Shown here: positions 8,186 through 18,037 of the stretch, piece by piece
Position numbering within the stretch: the first letter of the stretch is position 1
Layout: the number at the start of each line of letters is the position of its first letter
Assembly (NCBI GenBank): GCA_028687935.1
Contig: JAQTZE010000002.1
Location: 1-64,000, forward strand
DNA length: 64,000 bases
Direction of reading: 5' to 3'
From: Sulfurimonas sp.
Lineage (GTDB): Bacteria; Campylobacterota; Campylobacteria; Campylobacterales; Sulfurimonadaceae
Made by a program: the position numbers and the translations under genes
The notes under the pieces: generated by a model
Database searches by the model: none
Told to the model about the DNA's origin: nothing
The model's input: the letters and a program-made list of their open reading frames with translations, nothing else

Positions 8186-9988
8186 TCATTGTTTTTTTAA
8201 TTTTTTGACGATAATATCAACGCGGTTATTGCGTTTTGTATCTTCGCTGTACATAGGCGCGGTGTCTGCGTTTGATACTATAAGGATATTTGTTTCTAAT
8301 GCACCGGCATCTATAAGTTTCGCTCTTATTTCGTTTGCTCTGTTTTTACTTAAAGTGTAAAGTTCTTCTTGCGATAGAGAGTCATCCTCTGCGTTTGAGA
8401 GAAGCTCAAATTTTATATCTTTAAGACCGTAGGGAGCAAGTTGTAAAATAAGTTTTTCTATAAGTTCTTTCGCATCACCTTCGAGTCTCTCATCGGAAAA
8501 TAAAAAGCCTCTATAGCGCTCTATTTGTGCTACATTGGAATCATTTTCATTACAGCCGTAGAGATTTTTAAAGGCTGTGTTTTGAGAGTTCGCGCAGATA
8601 TCTTTCTCATCTACGATAAGGTCTTTATCTCTGTCATATTCCAAAGGAAGTGCATCAAGATTATCCGGTTCATGTCCGTCTAGCCCTACATTGGAGTAGA
8701 TAATAGCATGCTCATCTTGCATGATACTTGGGATAAGAATACCCATTGCATCAAGTATTCTATATTTTGCAAATAAGATACTGTAGCGCGTATTGATAAC
8801 TTGAGATTTTGAGCCGATAAAATCATTTTGCGCAGAGAGCAGATCCAAGAGTGAACGACGACCAAGATCATACTCTTTTGTATAGAGCGTCAATGTTTTG
8901 AGCGAATACTCTTGGTAGTGCTCGAGATGTTTGAGTTGCTCACTTAGTTTTTCATAGGAACTCCACGCGATATTGAGTGATTCGATGACATCTCGTCGGA
9001 GTGTATTTTTGGACTCTACTTCCTGATGTATCTGTGAGATACTTTTTTGGAGTGCTGCACTATCTGCAAAACCGTTGAAAACATTGTAGTTTACATAAGC
9101 CATCGCACGAAAACGGCTATCTTCACCCTCAACGGCACTCATGTTTTTATTTAAAGATTGGGAGAGTTCAAGATCTACACTCGGCAAAAATGCAGCCTTT
9201 TTCTCTTTTTGTACAGCTTGTGCTAGCTTCACATTATAGGTACTCACCAAAAGAGAAGGGTTGTTTTTCATGGCAAATTGTGTTGCTTCTTCCCGTGTTT
9301 TTGGGAGTATCACTTCGAGTGTAGGTTCAATCATACGCTCAGGTTCAAGTGCACGGCCTAAAACTTTTTGGAGATTATATGAAGCGTCAAGAAGAGTGTT
9401 TTCCTGCACGACAAGATTTGATTTTGCAAGTGCGAGAGAGGACTCTATTTTATTGACTTCTGAGAGCGTTGTAAGCCCTGAATCATAAAGTTTTTGTACC
9501 TTGATAAATATCTCTTCATCAATGCGTACGTTTTCTCCCGCAGTCTCAAGAAGGTCTTTGTTTTTCATCAGTAGGATATAGGTGTTGACCATAGAAAACG
9601 CAGTGTCATTGGCTTTTTCTATATAACTATAGGCTGCGGAGAGAGTACGAAACTCCTGTTGGGCAATCAGGTTTGTTGTTTCAAAACCTTTGAAGATATT
9701 TTGGGTGTACTTGATGGAAGCTTGATAGACATCAAAATCATACGATCTGTCTGCAAGATTTGGTATATTTGTCTTCTCTGTATTTTCAATCCCTGCACCT
9801 GCTGAGATGTCAATCTTTGGATAAAATCCAGACTCTGCGTTTGTGATATCTTCTTTTGTCGCGTTATAGTTTTTGAGTCTCTCTAAAATAATAGGGTTGG
9901 TAGATAAAACTTCTCCCACAGAACTTCTTAAATCCTCTGCATTGAGTGCCGCTACTAGCACCATGGCTAAGATAAAGCTTTTTTTCAC
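8186..9988 (-). CDS. TolC-family outer-membrane channel fused to a C-terminal OmpA-like domain
   Basis: 600 residues, about 150 longer than ordinary TolC proteins. The GTG start at 9986-9988 follows a good AGGGAG ribosome site and begins a signal peptide (KKSFILAMVLVAALNA). Residues about 20-430 are a TolC-type channel with two repeated coiled-coil/strand halves (LQKVLGRALEPE; SLLDLLSAQNDFIGSKSQVI). A Ca-binding-like linker (YDRDKDLIVDEKDIC) leads to an OmpA-like domain (about 480-598): LYTLSKNRANEIRAKLIDAG and DTKRNNRVDIIV, where NR resembles the peptidoglycan-binding NRRV motif. The fusion suggests a channel anchored to the cell wall. It is the first gene of the leftward operon. Confidence 0.87.
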   Translation of the reverse strand: MKKSFILAMVLVAALNAEDLRSSVGEVLSTNPIILERLKNYNATKEDITNAESGFYPKIDISAGAGIENTEKTNIPNLADRSYDFDVYQASIKYTQNIFKGFETTNLIAQQEFRTLSAAYSYIEKANDTAFSMVNTYILLMKNKDLLETAGENVRIDEEIFIKVQKLYDSGLTTLSEVNKIESSLALAKSNLVVQENTLLDASYNLQKVLGRALEPERMIEPTLEVILPKTREEATQFAMKNNPSLLVSTYNVKLAQAVQKEKKAAFLPSVDLELSQSLNKNMSAVEGEDSRFRAMAYVNYNVFNGFADSAALQKSISQIHQEVESKNTLRRDVIESLNIAWSSYEKLSEQLKHLEHYQEYSLKTLTLYTKEYDLGRRSLLDLLSAQNDFIGSKSQVINTRYSILFAKYRILDAMGILIPSIMQDEHAIIYSNVGLDGHEPDNLDALPLEYDRDKDLIVDEKDICANSQNTAFKNLYGCNENDSNVAQIERYRGFLFSDERLEGDAKELIEKLILQLAPYGLKDIKFELLSNAEDDSLSQEELYTLSKNRANEIRAKLIDAGALETNILIVSNADTAPMYSEDTKRNNRVDIIVKKLKKQ

Positions 9989-10159
9989 ATATACTCCCTA
10001 AAAACTCATAAATAATTTATATAATTGTTTGAAATTTAAAAGCAGATGATTATATCGAACTACGCTTGTGAATACAATACAGATATACAGATATTAATGA
10101 ATTTTTTACAATTAAAAGCGCTAAAAATATATTTTTATTCCCATGCAAAGCATATATGC

Positions 10160-10165
10160 TATAAT
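10160..10165 (+). promoter_or_regulatory. Probable -10 element for mutS7
   Basis: A perfect TATAAT lies 31 bp upstream of the mutS7 ATG in an AT-rich spacer between divergent genes. No convincing -35 is visible, which is usual for sigma-70 promoters in Campylobacterota. Confidence 0.5.
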
Positions 10166-10196
10166 CCCAAAACAAAATTCAGCACAAAAGTGATTC

Positions 10197-13100
10197 ATGC
10201 GCTCATCAGATGTAAGTTTTCTCCTTAATGACAAAGACAAACTCTTAACACAGATATATTTTGACTTGCAAAGATTTTTTGAAGAGAAGTACGGCAAAGA
10301 TACCGTCGTCTTCATGGAAATCGGGACTTTTTATGAAGTCTATGAGGTCAATAATGATGATGAGCAGATAGGAAAAGCTAAAGAGATAGCGGAGCTTCTC
10401 AATATCCAGCTGACGAAGAAAAACAAAAATATCATAGAAAACTCGGATAGAAATCCTCTCCTTGCAGGTGTGCCGGCTGTCTCTTTTGAGCGCTATCTTA
10501 GCCGCATTATACAAGAGCAAAAATATACGGTCATTGTCGTCAAACAAAAAGGCAATCCTCCAAAAATAAGCCGTTACATCTCACAAATCGTCTCTCCTGG
10601 GACAAACTTCGACTATATCATAGATAATGATGACAACTATATCGTCTCTCTTTTAGTGGATAGATATAGAGGCATCTACAATGTAGGCTACGCGGCTATC
10701 GATGTCACGACGGGCAAAACTTGGCTCTATGAAACGCATGGAACAAGTGAAGATCCTTCGTATGCGCTTGATGAAGTCTTTAACCTTTTAAATATCCATA
10801 AAACAAGCGAAGTAGTGGTGACTTTTTTAGAAGGTGTAGAAGATCAGCGTCATGTTATGAGCTATCTTGAGATCGCCGAGCACTATCACTATAGTGTCAA
10901 CAACGAGCGTCCAAAGATAGAGTTTCAAAATGAACTCTTTAGAGAAGTTTATCAGATACAATCACTCCTCTCGCCGATAGAACATCTCGATCTTGAACGC
11001 TCACCGATGATAACCGAAGCGCTTGCTATTTTGGTGCACTTTGTCATTGAACACGACATCCATATCGTACAAAAACTTGACACTCCAAATATCATCGACA
11101 ACCGCCGTTTTATGTATCTTGGCAACAATGCGCTTGAACAGCTTGGCATCATCTCAAAAGATGTGAGAGAGTTTACTCTGCTAAAAATGATGGACAAGAG
11201 TGCCACGGCTATCGGACGCAGACTCCTTAAAGAGCGTCTGCTCAACCCAATACTCGAAAAAGAAGAGCTAGAACGCAGATATAATCTAATAGAAAAAGTT
11301 GGCTCACATGTGCGTCATCTCGATGAGACGATGCGTGGCGTTTATGATATAGAGAGACTCGCGCGTAGGCTTGATCTAGGCCGTTTACATCCTTTTGAGA
11401 TGAACCATATTTATGACTCGATGCTAAGCGTCAAAGAGCTGATGCTCTATGTCAAAAAACATAAAATCCAAAAAACACCTTTTCATGAGAACGAAGTAGA
11501 AGAATTTTTGCGTGATATAGACAAAAGCATCGACCTTGATGTCTCCCGCCGTTTTACCAACAATACCGTAGATGAAAACTTCCTCATGAGCGGTGTGGAT
11601 GAGGCAGTCGATACGCTTGTCAAAGAAAACGCAGTGATGTTTATTGCGTACGAAGATATCATGAGTAAGATTCAAACGCTCCTTGATGATGCAAGCGCAA
11701 ACGCAGCAAGTACGCGTTTGGTGACACTCGGGCTTTTGGAAAAAGAGGGCTATTATATTTCTCTGAGTAAAAATAGATTTTCCCAAATTGAGAGTGCGTT
11801 TCATAAAGATGAAGAGTTTGCAAAGTTCAGCGTCAAAAAACTGACAAACAATGTCAAAATAAGCTCTGATTTTACCGACAAACTCTCCGATCAAATCATG
11901 AAAAACCGTCGTAAAATCGTTGCTCTAGTCAAAGATAGATTTATTCAGCTTCAAAGTGTTTATGAGCGCCGTTATTCGCTTCTTTTTGATAGAGTTATCG
12001 CCTATGTATCGGACTTGGATGTGGGTGTGAGCTCGTCCAAAGTAGCGCAAATGTATAAACATTCTCGTCCGATGATAGTAGAAGCCCAAAAAGATGAGAA
12101 TTTTATGCAGATCATGGCACTGCGTCATCCGCTCATCGAAGTACAAGAGCGCTCTGGCATCTATGTACCCAATGATATCGTGATGGGAAACAGAGACTAT
12201 ATGGATCTGCCACATCCAAAGACGGTGATGCTTGATGTGGCTGTGCATGATGGTCATGCTATCAATGGCGTTTTACTTTATGGTATCAACTCAAGCGGAA
12301 AATCTTCGCTCATGAAGAGTATCGGTATTGCCACACTTATGGCGCAATCTGGCTTTTTTGTGAGTGCTTCGGTGATGAAGTTTTCTCTGTTTGACTCACT
12401 ATTTACCCGAATCGTCTCGCGTGATAATCTTGCCAAAGGTTTATCTACTTTTGCGGTGGAGATGCTTGAACTCAAAAACATCTTCAACCGTGCGACGGTA
12501 CGCTCACTCGTTCTTGGCGATGAGATAAGTCACGGGACGGAGACGCTCTCAGGTGTGGCAATTGTTGCCTCTGCTATCATCAAACTAGCAACTATCCGTT
12601 CGATATTTTTGTTTGCGACGCACCTGCATCAGCTCTCCACTATGACAGAGGTCAAAAAGCTTGACAATGTCGTGGATTTGCATCTTAGTGTAGAGTATGA
12701 CGAAGAAAAAGACAGACTGCTTTTTAACCGCGTACTGCAATCTGGAAGTGGCAGCAGTATCTACGGACTTGAGTTCGCAAAATCGCTTCATATGGATAGT
12801 GACTTTTTAGACACCGCAAACGCAATACGCAAGCGTCTTGCAAATGACTATGATGAACTTGAGCTTCTGGTCAAGAAGAAAAAAAGCAAGTATAACAAAG
12901 ATTTGTACGTGACGAAATGTATCATTTGTGGCGCAGTTGCCGAAGATGTGCATCATATCTCACAACGCTCTTTAGCGGATGCAGCAGGCTTTATAGGGCA
13001 CTTTCACCAAAATCACAGACACAATCTTGTACCGCTTTGTAAGGAACATCATAACCTGATACATGATGGCAAGATAAAAGTTGATGGTTTTGTCATGACT

Positions 13101-13241
13101 TCTAAAGGTCTAGAACTTCAGTTTGAAGAGCAGATGCAAAAGAGCAAAAAAGTGCAAGAAGAAGAGCTGAAGATAAATATTATAGAAGAGAGCGAAGAGC
13201 CAAAAAGCAAAGATGGAAAAATCCTACTTGATGACTGGTAG
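10197..13241 (+). CDS. mutS: MutS7-type mismatch-repair ATPase with C-terminal HNH domain
   Basis: 1014 residues. The mismatch-contact F-x-E equivalent is in [11 protein letters not shown] (about residues 41-51). A connector and lever/clamp region follows, then the ATPase with Walker [14 protein letters not shown] (about 700) and Walker B region [13 protein letters not shown]. The C-terminus has an HNH-type zinc-finger nuclease: [19 protein letters not shown] (about 907) and [17 protein letters not shown]. The layout matches the MutS7 subfamily known from epsilonproteobacteria, some giant viruses and octocoral mitochondria. There, recognition and nicking are proposed to reside in one protein, consistent with the absence of MutL/MutH in this window. 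The start follows a TATAAT by about 31 bp, and the ribosome site is weak. Confidence 0.92.
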   Translation: MRSSDVSFLLNDKDKLLTQIYFDLQRFFEEKYGKDTVVFMEIGTFYEVYEVNNDDEQIGKAKEIAELLNIQLTKKNKNIIENSDRNPLLAGVPAVSFERYLSRIIQEQKYTVIVVKQKGNPPKISRYISQIVSPGTNFDYIIDNDDNYIVSLLVDRYRGIYNVGYAAIDVTTGKTWLYETHGTSEDPSYALDEVFNLLNIHKTSEVVVTFLEGVEDQRHVMSYLEIAEHYHYSVNNERPKIEFQNELFREVYQIQSLLSPIEHLDLERSPMITEALAILVHFVIEHDIHIVQKLDTPNIIDNRRFMYLGNNALEQLGIISKDVREFTLLKMMDKSATAIGRRLLKERLLNPILEKEELERRYNLIEKVGSHVRHLDETMRGVYDIERLARRLDLGRLHPFEMNHIYDSMLSVKELMLYVKKHKIQKTPFHENEVEEFLRDIDKSIDLDVSRRFTNNTVDENFLMSGVDEAVDTLVKENAVMFIAYEDIMSKIQTLLDDASANAASTRLVTLGLLEKEGYYISLSKNRFSQIESAFHKDEEFAKFSVKKLTNNVKISSDFTDKLSDQIMKNRRKIVALVKDRFIQLQSVYERRYSLLFDRVIAYVSDLDVGVSSSKVAQMYKHSRPMIVEAQKDENFMQIMALRHPLIEVQERSGIYVPNDIVMGNRDYMDLPHPKTVMLDVAVHDGHAINGVLLYGINSSGKSSLMKSIGIATLMAQSGFFVSASVMKFSLFDSLFTRIVSRDNLAKGLSTFAVEMLELKNIFNRATVRSLVLGDEISHGTETLSGVAIVASAIIKLATIRSIFLFATHLHQLSTMTEVKKLDNVVDLHLSVEYDEEKDRLLFNRVLQSGSGSSIYGLEFAKSLHMDSDFLDTANAIRKRLANDYDELELLVKKKKSKYNKDLYVTKCIICGAVAEDVHHISQRSLADAAGFIGHFHQNHRHNLVPLCKEHHNLIHDGKIKVDGFVMTSKGLELQFEEQMQKSKKVQEEELKINIIEESEEPKSKDGKILLDDW

Positions 13242-13281
13242 CAAAAAATAAGATTGCCACGCTTTGCTCGTAATGGCACTC

Positions 13282-13443
13282 CTAATCTAGAGGTTTAAAG
13301 TACTCTTTGCCTGAACCACAACCTGGACAGCGCCAATTTGCAGGTAAATCCTCAAACGCAGTGCCCGCTGGTATGCCATGTTTTTCATCTCCAACTTCTG
13401 GGTCATATACATGGCCACAAAATACACATTTATATTTTTTCAT
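13282..13443 (-). CDS. Rubredoxin
   Basis: A 53-residue protein. The sequence starts MKKYKCVFCGHVYDPEVGDE and ends with WRCPGCGSGKEYFKPLD. The two CxxCG knuckles (CVFCG and CPGCG) bind a single iron, and the length is typical for rubredoxin. It is a small cytoplasmic one-electron carrier, often used in oxygen or peroxide detoxification. The start has a good ribosome site (AGGAGAT, 4 bp before ATG). It is convergent with mutS7, with 40 bp between the stops, and appears to be transcribed alone. Confidence 0.95.
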   Translation of the reverse strand: MKKYKCVFCGHVYDPEVGDEKHGIPAGTAFEDLPANWRCPGCGSGKEYFKPLD

Positions 13444-13586
13444 GCTATCTCCTTTTGCAAGATTGTAGTAAAAGTAATCTAAAATTTACTTTTAGTCGCA
13501 TTTTAAAATAGTTGGATGCGCCACTGCGCTATTTTTGTGCTATGATTTACGCATATAATTTTTAAACGCAACACAAAAGGATACGA

Positions 13587-13928
13587 ATGTCACTTATTAA
13601 TATTTTTAATGACTATATAGTCAATAAAAAAAGTCTCAAGCACTATATAGAAGTTAGAAAAACTTTAAATGAGCGTGGCGAGTTTAATGATGCACTGCTT
13701 GCTAAAGCGCAGGATAATCTTGATAGACTCAAAATCGAAGATGAAGCAATCTATAATGGAATGTATGATGTTTTGGCTGAGATAATCAAAAAAGATGAAG
13801 GGTATTTTCTCGAATACCCTATAAACTTTACTCGTGAAGTTTTAAAACTCTATGAGAATGGAAATACACCACAAAAAGTCTATGAAGAGTATAAAAGAAC
13901 CATAGGACACCGCGGTAGTAAGATTTAA
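13587..13928 (+). CDS. Small hypothetical protein (113 aa)
   Basis: I do not recognise this gene. It begins MSLINIFNDYIVNKKSLKHY after a good ribosome site (AAAGGAT) and is rich in charged residues with predicted helices. It has no signal peptide, membrane segment or cysteine motif, so it is probably a cytoplasmic all-helical protein. It is convergent with the following flavoprotein gene (16 bp between stops) and divergent from rubredoxin. Confidence 0.75.
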   Translation: MSLINIFNDYIVNKKSLKHYIEVRKTLNERGEFNDALLAKAQDNLDRLKIEDEAIYNGMYDVLAEIIKKDEGYFLEYPINFTREVLKLYENGNTPQKVYEEYKRTIGHRGSKI

Positions 13929-13944
13929 AAATTTCTCAAAGTAT

Positions 13945-15024
13945 TTAAAATATCTTTTTAAGTACTTTAAAGAAAAACGCAAGATTGAGTTGTAACTCTT
14001 CTTCTTGCAACCAAAGCCGCATCATCTTTTTTTGAACTTTTTTGGAATTATAAAGCCGCATCATCAGTGATATCATAAAGTCATTAGCGAGAAAGATTTT
14101 TTGCAATTTTTTGAGTGTAGTGAATTTTTTGAGATATTTTGTATTCCATCTTTTTTCATACTCACAGGGCGCTGCGTTTTCTATAAAAATATCTGCTAAA
14201 AGCTTTGCGGAACTCATCGCATAGTAAATCCCTTCATAGGTAAAAGGCAATACTTGTGAAGCGCTGTCTCCAACGAAAAAGACCCGCTCTTTGTAAAAAA
14301 TAGGATTTTCAAATTCGGGAATCTTGTAGCCTTGAATCTTATAGCTTTCTTCTATTCCAAGATGCTGCGAAAAATTTTGTATATAGGGTCTTTCGCCCTG
14401 AGAGAGGATGCCGATATTTGTTCCATTTTGCTCAGGAAAAGCCCAAGCATAGTATTTTGAAGCGATGTGTGAACCAAAGTGAAACTCACAATCTTGGGCA
14501 CTAAAACCACTCAAGTCTGCATAGTTTGTGACGAGTGCACTGACCTCGTCCCCATTTATTTTTTTGCGTACAGAGGAGTTGACTCCATCGGCGGCTATTA
14601 CAAAACGCGATCGTATTTCTTGTATCCCATCTGCAAATCTTACTTGAGAAACTACATCTTCTTTGCCAACTAGCAAATCAATAAGTTTTGCTTCAAAGAG
14701 TTTTGTACCTGCGTTTTGTGCCTCTTCTCTGAGATAGTTATCAAAAGAGCATCGCTCCACAATGCCAAGCGGCATCTCAGAAATATCCACTGCGATTCTT
14801 TTTTCTTTAAACGCAAGGATAATCGTATCTATCTTTTTTATAATCTGTGAAGTATCAAGTTCAAATTCATTGAATGCATCCATACGTATACCGCCACCGC
14901 ATGGCTTTTTGAAATCAAACTTTTTTTGGATGAGAATGTTGTCAATATGAGCACGAGAGAGGTATTTGGCTAAGGTTGCTCCCGCAGGACCGCCTCCGAC
15001 TATCAATATCTGCGTTTGTATCAT
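13945..15024 (-). CDS. Geranylgeranyl-reductase-family FAD-dependent oxidoreductase
   Basis: 359 residues. The N-terminal FAD-binding Rossmann motif is ILIVGGGPAGATLAKYLS. Family-typical PCGGGIR follows at about residue 41, then the second FAD contact VFFVGDSASQVLPFTYEGIY (about 248-267). This architecture is shared by geranylgeranyl reductases and related flavoproteins that reduce isoprenoid or quinone side chains, so the exact substrate cannot be told from sequence. It is a single leftward gene, divergent from the 157-residue hypothetical at 15160. Confidence 0.8.
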   Translation of the reverse strand: MIQTQILIVGGGPAGATLAKYLSRAHIDNILIQKKFDFKKPCGGGIRMDAFNEFELDTSQIIKKIDTIILAFKEKRIAVDISEMPLGIVERCSFDNYLREEAQNAGTKLFEAKLIDLLVGKEDVVSQVRFADGIQEIRSRFVIAADGVNSSVRKKINGDEVSALVTNYADLSGFSAQDCEFHFGSHIASKYYAWAFPEQNGTNIGILSQGERPYIQNFSQHLGIEESYKIQGYKIPEFENPIFYKERVFFVGDSASQVLPFTYEGIYYAMSSAKLLADIFIENAAPCEYEKRWNTKYLKKFTTLKKLQKIFLANDFMISLMMRLYNSKKVQKKMMRLWLQEEELQLNLAFFFKVLKKIF

Positions 15025-15159
15025 CAGTTCTCTTTGCGTTTTAGGTTTGAGATTTTAGTCACTTTTAGCTGTCAAAGCTCTTGGAGTTTCTCAGTTGTTC
15101 TTGATATCTCCTGTGTTAAAATCCTAATAAATCCTTTTTGAAACGAGCAAGCCAAATTA

Positions 15160-15633
15160 ATGAGCAAAAGAACTATAAACGCAACGAGTTTCACTCCAAA
15201 ATATGATGAACGTGAGGATAGAATTCGCTTAAGTATCAACTATGAAGAGCTACAAAATCGAGCTGATTTTATGATTAGCAGAGCTTTTGTGCTGAAGCTT
15301 TTTCCTGTTTTGGATGAGTATATGATGAAGTTTTATGAGAGTGAAGTTGTGCTACAAAAAAACTTTAAACAAGAGATACGAGAAAATATAACTCAGGGGA
15401 GCTCTACAGCAGTTGCAGATGAGAATAATCTGGCACTGTATAAACAAGAAGATGAACTTTTACTCGATGTAAGTTTTACCTATATTGGCACAAATAAAAA
15501 GACACAAGTGCTCTTTCACTCTCAAAACACAGAGGCTAAAGTAGAGTTTGATGGGGAGACGATGAAGCAGGTTTTCACAGTTATAAAATCCGCACTCCCT
15601 TTTTTTAGCTGGGGAATTTCACACAATTTTTAA
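15160..15633 (+). CDS. Hypothetical protein (157 aa)
   Basis: Not recognised. It begins MSKRTINATSFTPKYDERED and has no signal peptide, membrane helix or cysteine motif. The composition suggests a mixed alpha/beta cytoplasmic protein. It precedes the small lipoprotein gene by 64 bp. No standard ribosome site is obvious before the ATG, so the start is less certain than the frame. Confidence 0.7.
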   Translation: MSKRTINATSFTPKYDEREDRIRLSINYEELQNRADFMISRAFVLKLFPVLDEYMMKFYESEVVLQKNFKQEIRENITQGSSTAVADENNLALYKQEDELLLDVSFTYIGTNKKTQVLFHSQNTEAKVEFDGETMKQVFTVIKSALPFFSWGISHNF

Positions 15634-15697
15634 AGAAGACTAATAGAGAATTTTGTGATACTCTTGTATAATCGATTTTTTACATAAGGAGAGAGAT

Positions 15698-16048
15698 TTG
15701 AAAAAATTAACATTGATTTTAGCATTAGCGGTTGCGTTTATGTTTAGTGCTTGTACACAAGAAACGCAGAATAAATTAGGTCGTTCTATCCAAAATTGGA
15801 CAGGAACGAATGGCGTTTTGGATATCTACATGGGAGAGAAGCTTGTACAGCGTTTTATCAAGATAGATAAGCTCTCTAGTGCAGAGGCAACACAGGGCGA
15901 AGGAGCAAGAAACTATCGTTATGGATATGGATATCTTGATACAAACTTCAATTTGAAAGTCGATGAGGGTGAGAAAAAACTCTATTTTGAAATAAGTGAC
16001 TATGCGACTCCGTATGTCTTTTATGATAACCCAGGTGAAGCGAAATAA
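15698..16048 (+). CDS. Small putative lipoprotein (116 aa)
   Basis: It starts at a TTG (15698-15700), chosen because GGAGAGAG lies just upstream and the next residues form a lipoprotein signal (KKLTLILALAVAFMFSAC, with C19 as the likely lipidated residue). The mature part is about 97 residues with the aromatic stretch NYRYGYGYLDTNFNLKVDEG. The function is unknown. Its stop overlaps the dapE start by one base (TAATG), so the two are probably co-translated. Confidence 0.72.
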   Translation: MKKLTLILALAVAFMFSACTQETQNKLGRSIQNWTGTNGVLDIYMGEKLVQRFIKIDKLSSAEATQGEGARNYRYGYGYLDTNFNLKVDEGEKKLYFEISDYATPYVFYDNPGEAK

Positions 16049-17148
16049 TGGAACTACTCGAACTTTTTAAGTATATGATCTCGTGCAAAAGTCAAACGCC
16101 TGATGATGGCGGACTTTTGGATTTTATAGAAAAATATCTTCCAGATTTTACCGCAGTGCGCGTTGATGTGGAAGATGTAAAAAATCTCTTTATCTACAAA
16201 AAGTTTGGTGAGGGTGATCATCTTTGTTTTGCGGGGCATGTGGACGTTGTTCCTGCTGGAAGCGAAGGATGGGATACGAACCCTTATGAAGCGATAGAAA
16301 AAGATGGCTATATCTACGGTCGTGGAACGCAAGATATGAAAAGTGGCGTGGCTGCGTTTGTGCAAGCTGTGCATCAAGCTAAAAGTTTTGATGGAACACT
16401 CTCAATCTTGCTCACTTCAGATGAAGAGGGTGATGCCTATTATGGAACGGTTGAAGTCCTTAAATACTTAAAAAAAGAAAATATGTTGCCTGATTATGCT
16501 ATTGTCGCGGAGCCTACATGTGAGGCTGCGTTTGGAGATGCTATCAAAGTTGGTCGTCGTGGTTCTATCAACGGATATATCACTCTAAAAGGCAAGCAAG
16601 GTCACGCAGCGTACCCTGAAAAAGGGATCAATCCTATCAATCTTATCGCTCCAAGACTCGCTCTTATGGCTGGAGTCAATCTAGATAATGGAGATGCGTT
16701 TTTCGCACCGAGTAAGTTTGTCATCACGGATATCCGTGCGGGAATGCAAGTGACAAATGTCACGCCAAATGAGCTTAAGATGATGTTCAACGTGCGTAAC
16801 ACGACGCTCACAGGGCAAGAGGAAGTAGCTGCGTTTGTCGCCAAACATCTTGATGGGCTTGATTATGAACTCAAGCTCACACAAGGCTCTTATCCATTTA
16901 GAACCGATACAGATACAAAAGTGGTCAAAAATATCGCTCAAGCGATAGCAGAGGTGACGGGCTTACAAACGCAGCACTCCACAGCAGGCGGGACGAGTGA
17001 TGCCAGATTTATGGCGCCGCTTGGTATCAAGGTCATAGAATTTGGTGTACGAAATGATACTATTCACTCAGTCAATGAGCGCACAAGCGTCAAAGAGGTT
17101 GAGGATCTGCATAAAGTATTTGCTACTCTCATCAGCTCTTGGAGATAA
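16048..17148 (+). CDS. dapE: Succinyl-diaminopimelate desuccinylase
   Basis: 366 residues, normal for DapE, a dinuclear zinc M20-family hydrolase that releases succinate from N-succinyl-LL-diaminopimelate in lysine and peptidoglycan biosynthesis. Visible motifs are LCFAGHVDVVPAG (first metal His and the conserved Asp), GRGTQDMKSG (bridging Asp), LLTSDEEGDA (catalytic Glu pair), the dimerisation-domain stretch VGRRGSINGYITLKGKQGHA, and a late metal His in RNDTIHSVNE. It follows the lipoprotein gene with TAATG overlap and precedes the thioredoxin-fold gene by one base. Confidence 0.96.
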   Translation: MELLELFKYMISCKSQTPDDGGLLDFIEKYLPDFTAVRVDVEDVKNLFIYKKFGEGDHLCFAGHVDVVPAGSEGWDTNPYEAIEKDGYIYGRGTQDMKSGVAAFVQAVHQAKSFDGTLSILLTSDEEGDAYYGTVEVLKYLKKENMLPDYAIVAEPTCEAAFGDAIKVGRRGSINGYITLKGKQGHAAYPEKGINPINLIAPRLALMAGVNLDNGDAFFAPSKFVITDIRAGMQVTNVTPNELKMMFNVRNTTLTGQEEVAAFVAKHLDGLDYELKLTQGSYPFRTDTDTKVVKNIAQAIAEVTGLQTQHSTAGGTSDARFMAPLGIKVIEFGVRNDTIHSVNERTSVKEVEDLHKVFATLISSWR

Positions 17149-17149
17149 G

Positions 17150-17578
17150 ATGCTCAGATCACTATTGATTGCGTTTTTATTTGCATCTTCTCTTCTCTTT
17201 GCTGGAGGAGAACTTGGCTGGAACAATGACTACAAAAAAGCACTGATACAAGCAAAAGCAGAAAAAAAAGATATCTATATGTTTATCACTTCTGCAAATT
17301 GCAGATGGTGTCGCAAATTTGAATCGACGACACTGCAAGATACACTAGTGATGCAAAAACTATCACAAAAGTATGTTTTTTTACATATCGACAGAGATGC
17401 TGACTTTATGCCTGAAAACTTTAAACGCAAGAGAGTACCTAGACACTATTTTCTAAGAGAAGATGGAAAGATTATTCACTCTTTTTTAGGTTACTGGAGT
17501 AGTGAGGATTTTCTCTCATTTTTAAGTGATGTGGATAAAAGAAAAAAAGAACAAGACCAAAATAAAAAGGAAAAATAA
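17150..17578 (+). CDS. Periplasmic thioredoxin-fold protein with CxxC
   Basis: The ATG at 17150 is taken as the start because it lies just after the dapE stop and begins a signal peptide (MLRSLLIAFLFASSLLFAGG). An upstream in-frame ATG at 17042 lies inside dapE. About 122 mature residues contain SANCRWCRKFE, the redox CRWC, in a thioredoxin/DsbD-C-like fold. The later stretch VPRHYFLREDGKIIHSFLGY has a PxxxF-like loop but without the usual cis-Pro context. It could keep periplasmic thiols reduced or help cytochrome or sulfur metabolism. The tail is Lys-rich. Confidence 0.8.
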   Translation: MLRSLLIAFLFASSLLFAGGELGWNNDYKKALIQAKAEKKDIYMFITSANCRWCRKFESTTLQDTLVMQKLSQKYVFLHIDRDADFMPENFKRKRVPRHYFLREDGKIIHSFLGYWSSEDFLSFLSDVDKRKKEQDQNKKEK

Positions 17579-17579
17579 A

Positions 17580-17957
17580 ATGAAATTAGTACAAACAAAC
17601 AGAGCGCCATCGGCAATCGGACCATACTCTCAGGCTGTTGTGGCAAACGGGATGGTATTTACTTCTGGACAAATCGCTTTGACACCAGAGGGTGTGATGC
17701 TGGAAAATGATGTCGTGATCCAGACAAAACAGGTCCTTAAAAATCTCAGTGCTGTTTTAGAAGAGGCGGGAAGTTCTCTTGGTGATGTTATCAAAACAAC
17801 TATCTTTTTAGATTCTATGGATGATTTTGCAGTGGTCAATGAGATCTATGGAGAAGCGTTTGGTTCACATAAACCAGCACGCTCAACTGTGGCAGTCAAA
17901 ACATTGCCAAAAAATGCACTTGTCGAGATAGATGCAGTCGCACTTGTGAGAGCATAA
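17580..17957 (+). CDS. ridA: RidA/YjgF-family enamine/imine deaminase
   Basis: 125 residues from the ATG at 17580, preceded by AAAAAGG. The upstream in-frame start at 17526 lies within the preceding gene. Family motifs are APSAIGPYSQAVVANGMVFT, SGQIALTPEG and the C-terminal KNALVEIDAVAL, with Arg in HKPARSTVAVKTLP as the active-site carboxylate binder. RidA hydrolyses reactive enamines such as 2-aminoacrylate made by PLP enzymes. It is the last gene of the dapE run and is followed by a terminator-like region. Confidence 0.95.
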   Translation: MKLVQTNRAPSAIGPYSQAVVANGMVFTSGQIALTPEGVMLENDVVIQTKQVLKNLSAVLEEAGSSLGDVIKTTIFLDSMDDFAVVNEIYGEAFGSHKPARSTVAVKTLPKNALVEIDAVALVRA

Positions 17958-17974
17958 GGCTTTAGGGGCTTGGC

Positions 17975-18021
17975 AGGGACGATGAGTCCCTCTCACTCAA
18001 ACGGACGGGTTCGTTTTAGTG
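17975..18021. terminator. Probable bidirectional terminator between ridA and the porin
   Basis: Two inverted repeats lie between convergent genes. AGGGAC (17975-17980) pairs with GTCCCT (17986-17991). CACT-c-AAACG (17994-18003) pairs with CGTTT-t-AGTG (18012-18021) with one mismatch. No strong T-run follows, so function as an intrinsic terminator is inferred mainly from position. Confidence 0.45.
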
Positions 18022-18037
18022 CCGTAACACCAATGAG

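Noticed and set aside
17042..17149. Longer N-terminus for the thioredoxin-fold protein
   Set aside because: It would overlap dapE by 107 bp and bury the signal peptide; ATG 17150 directly after dapE fits better.
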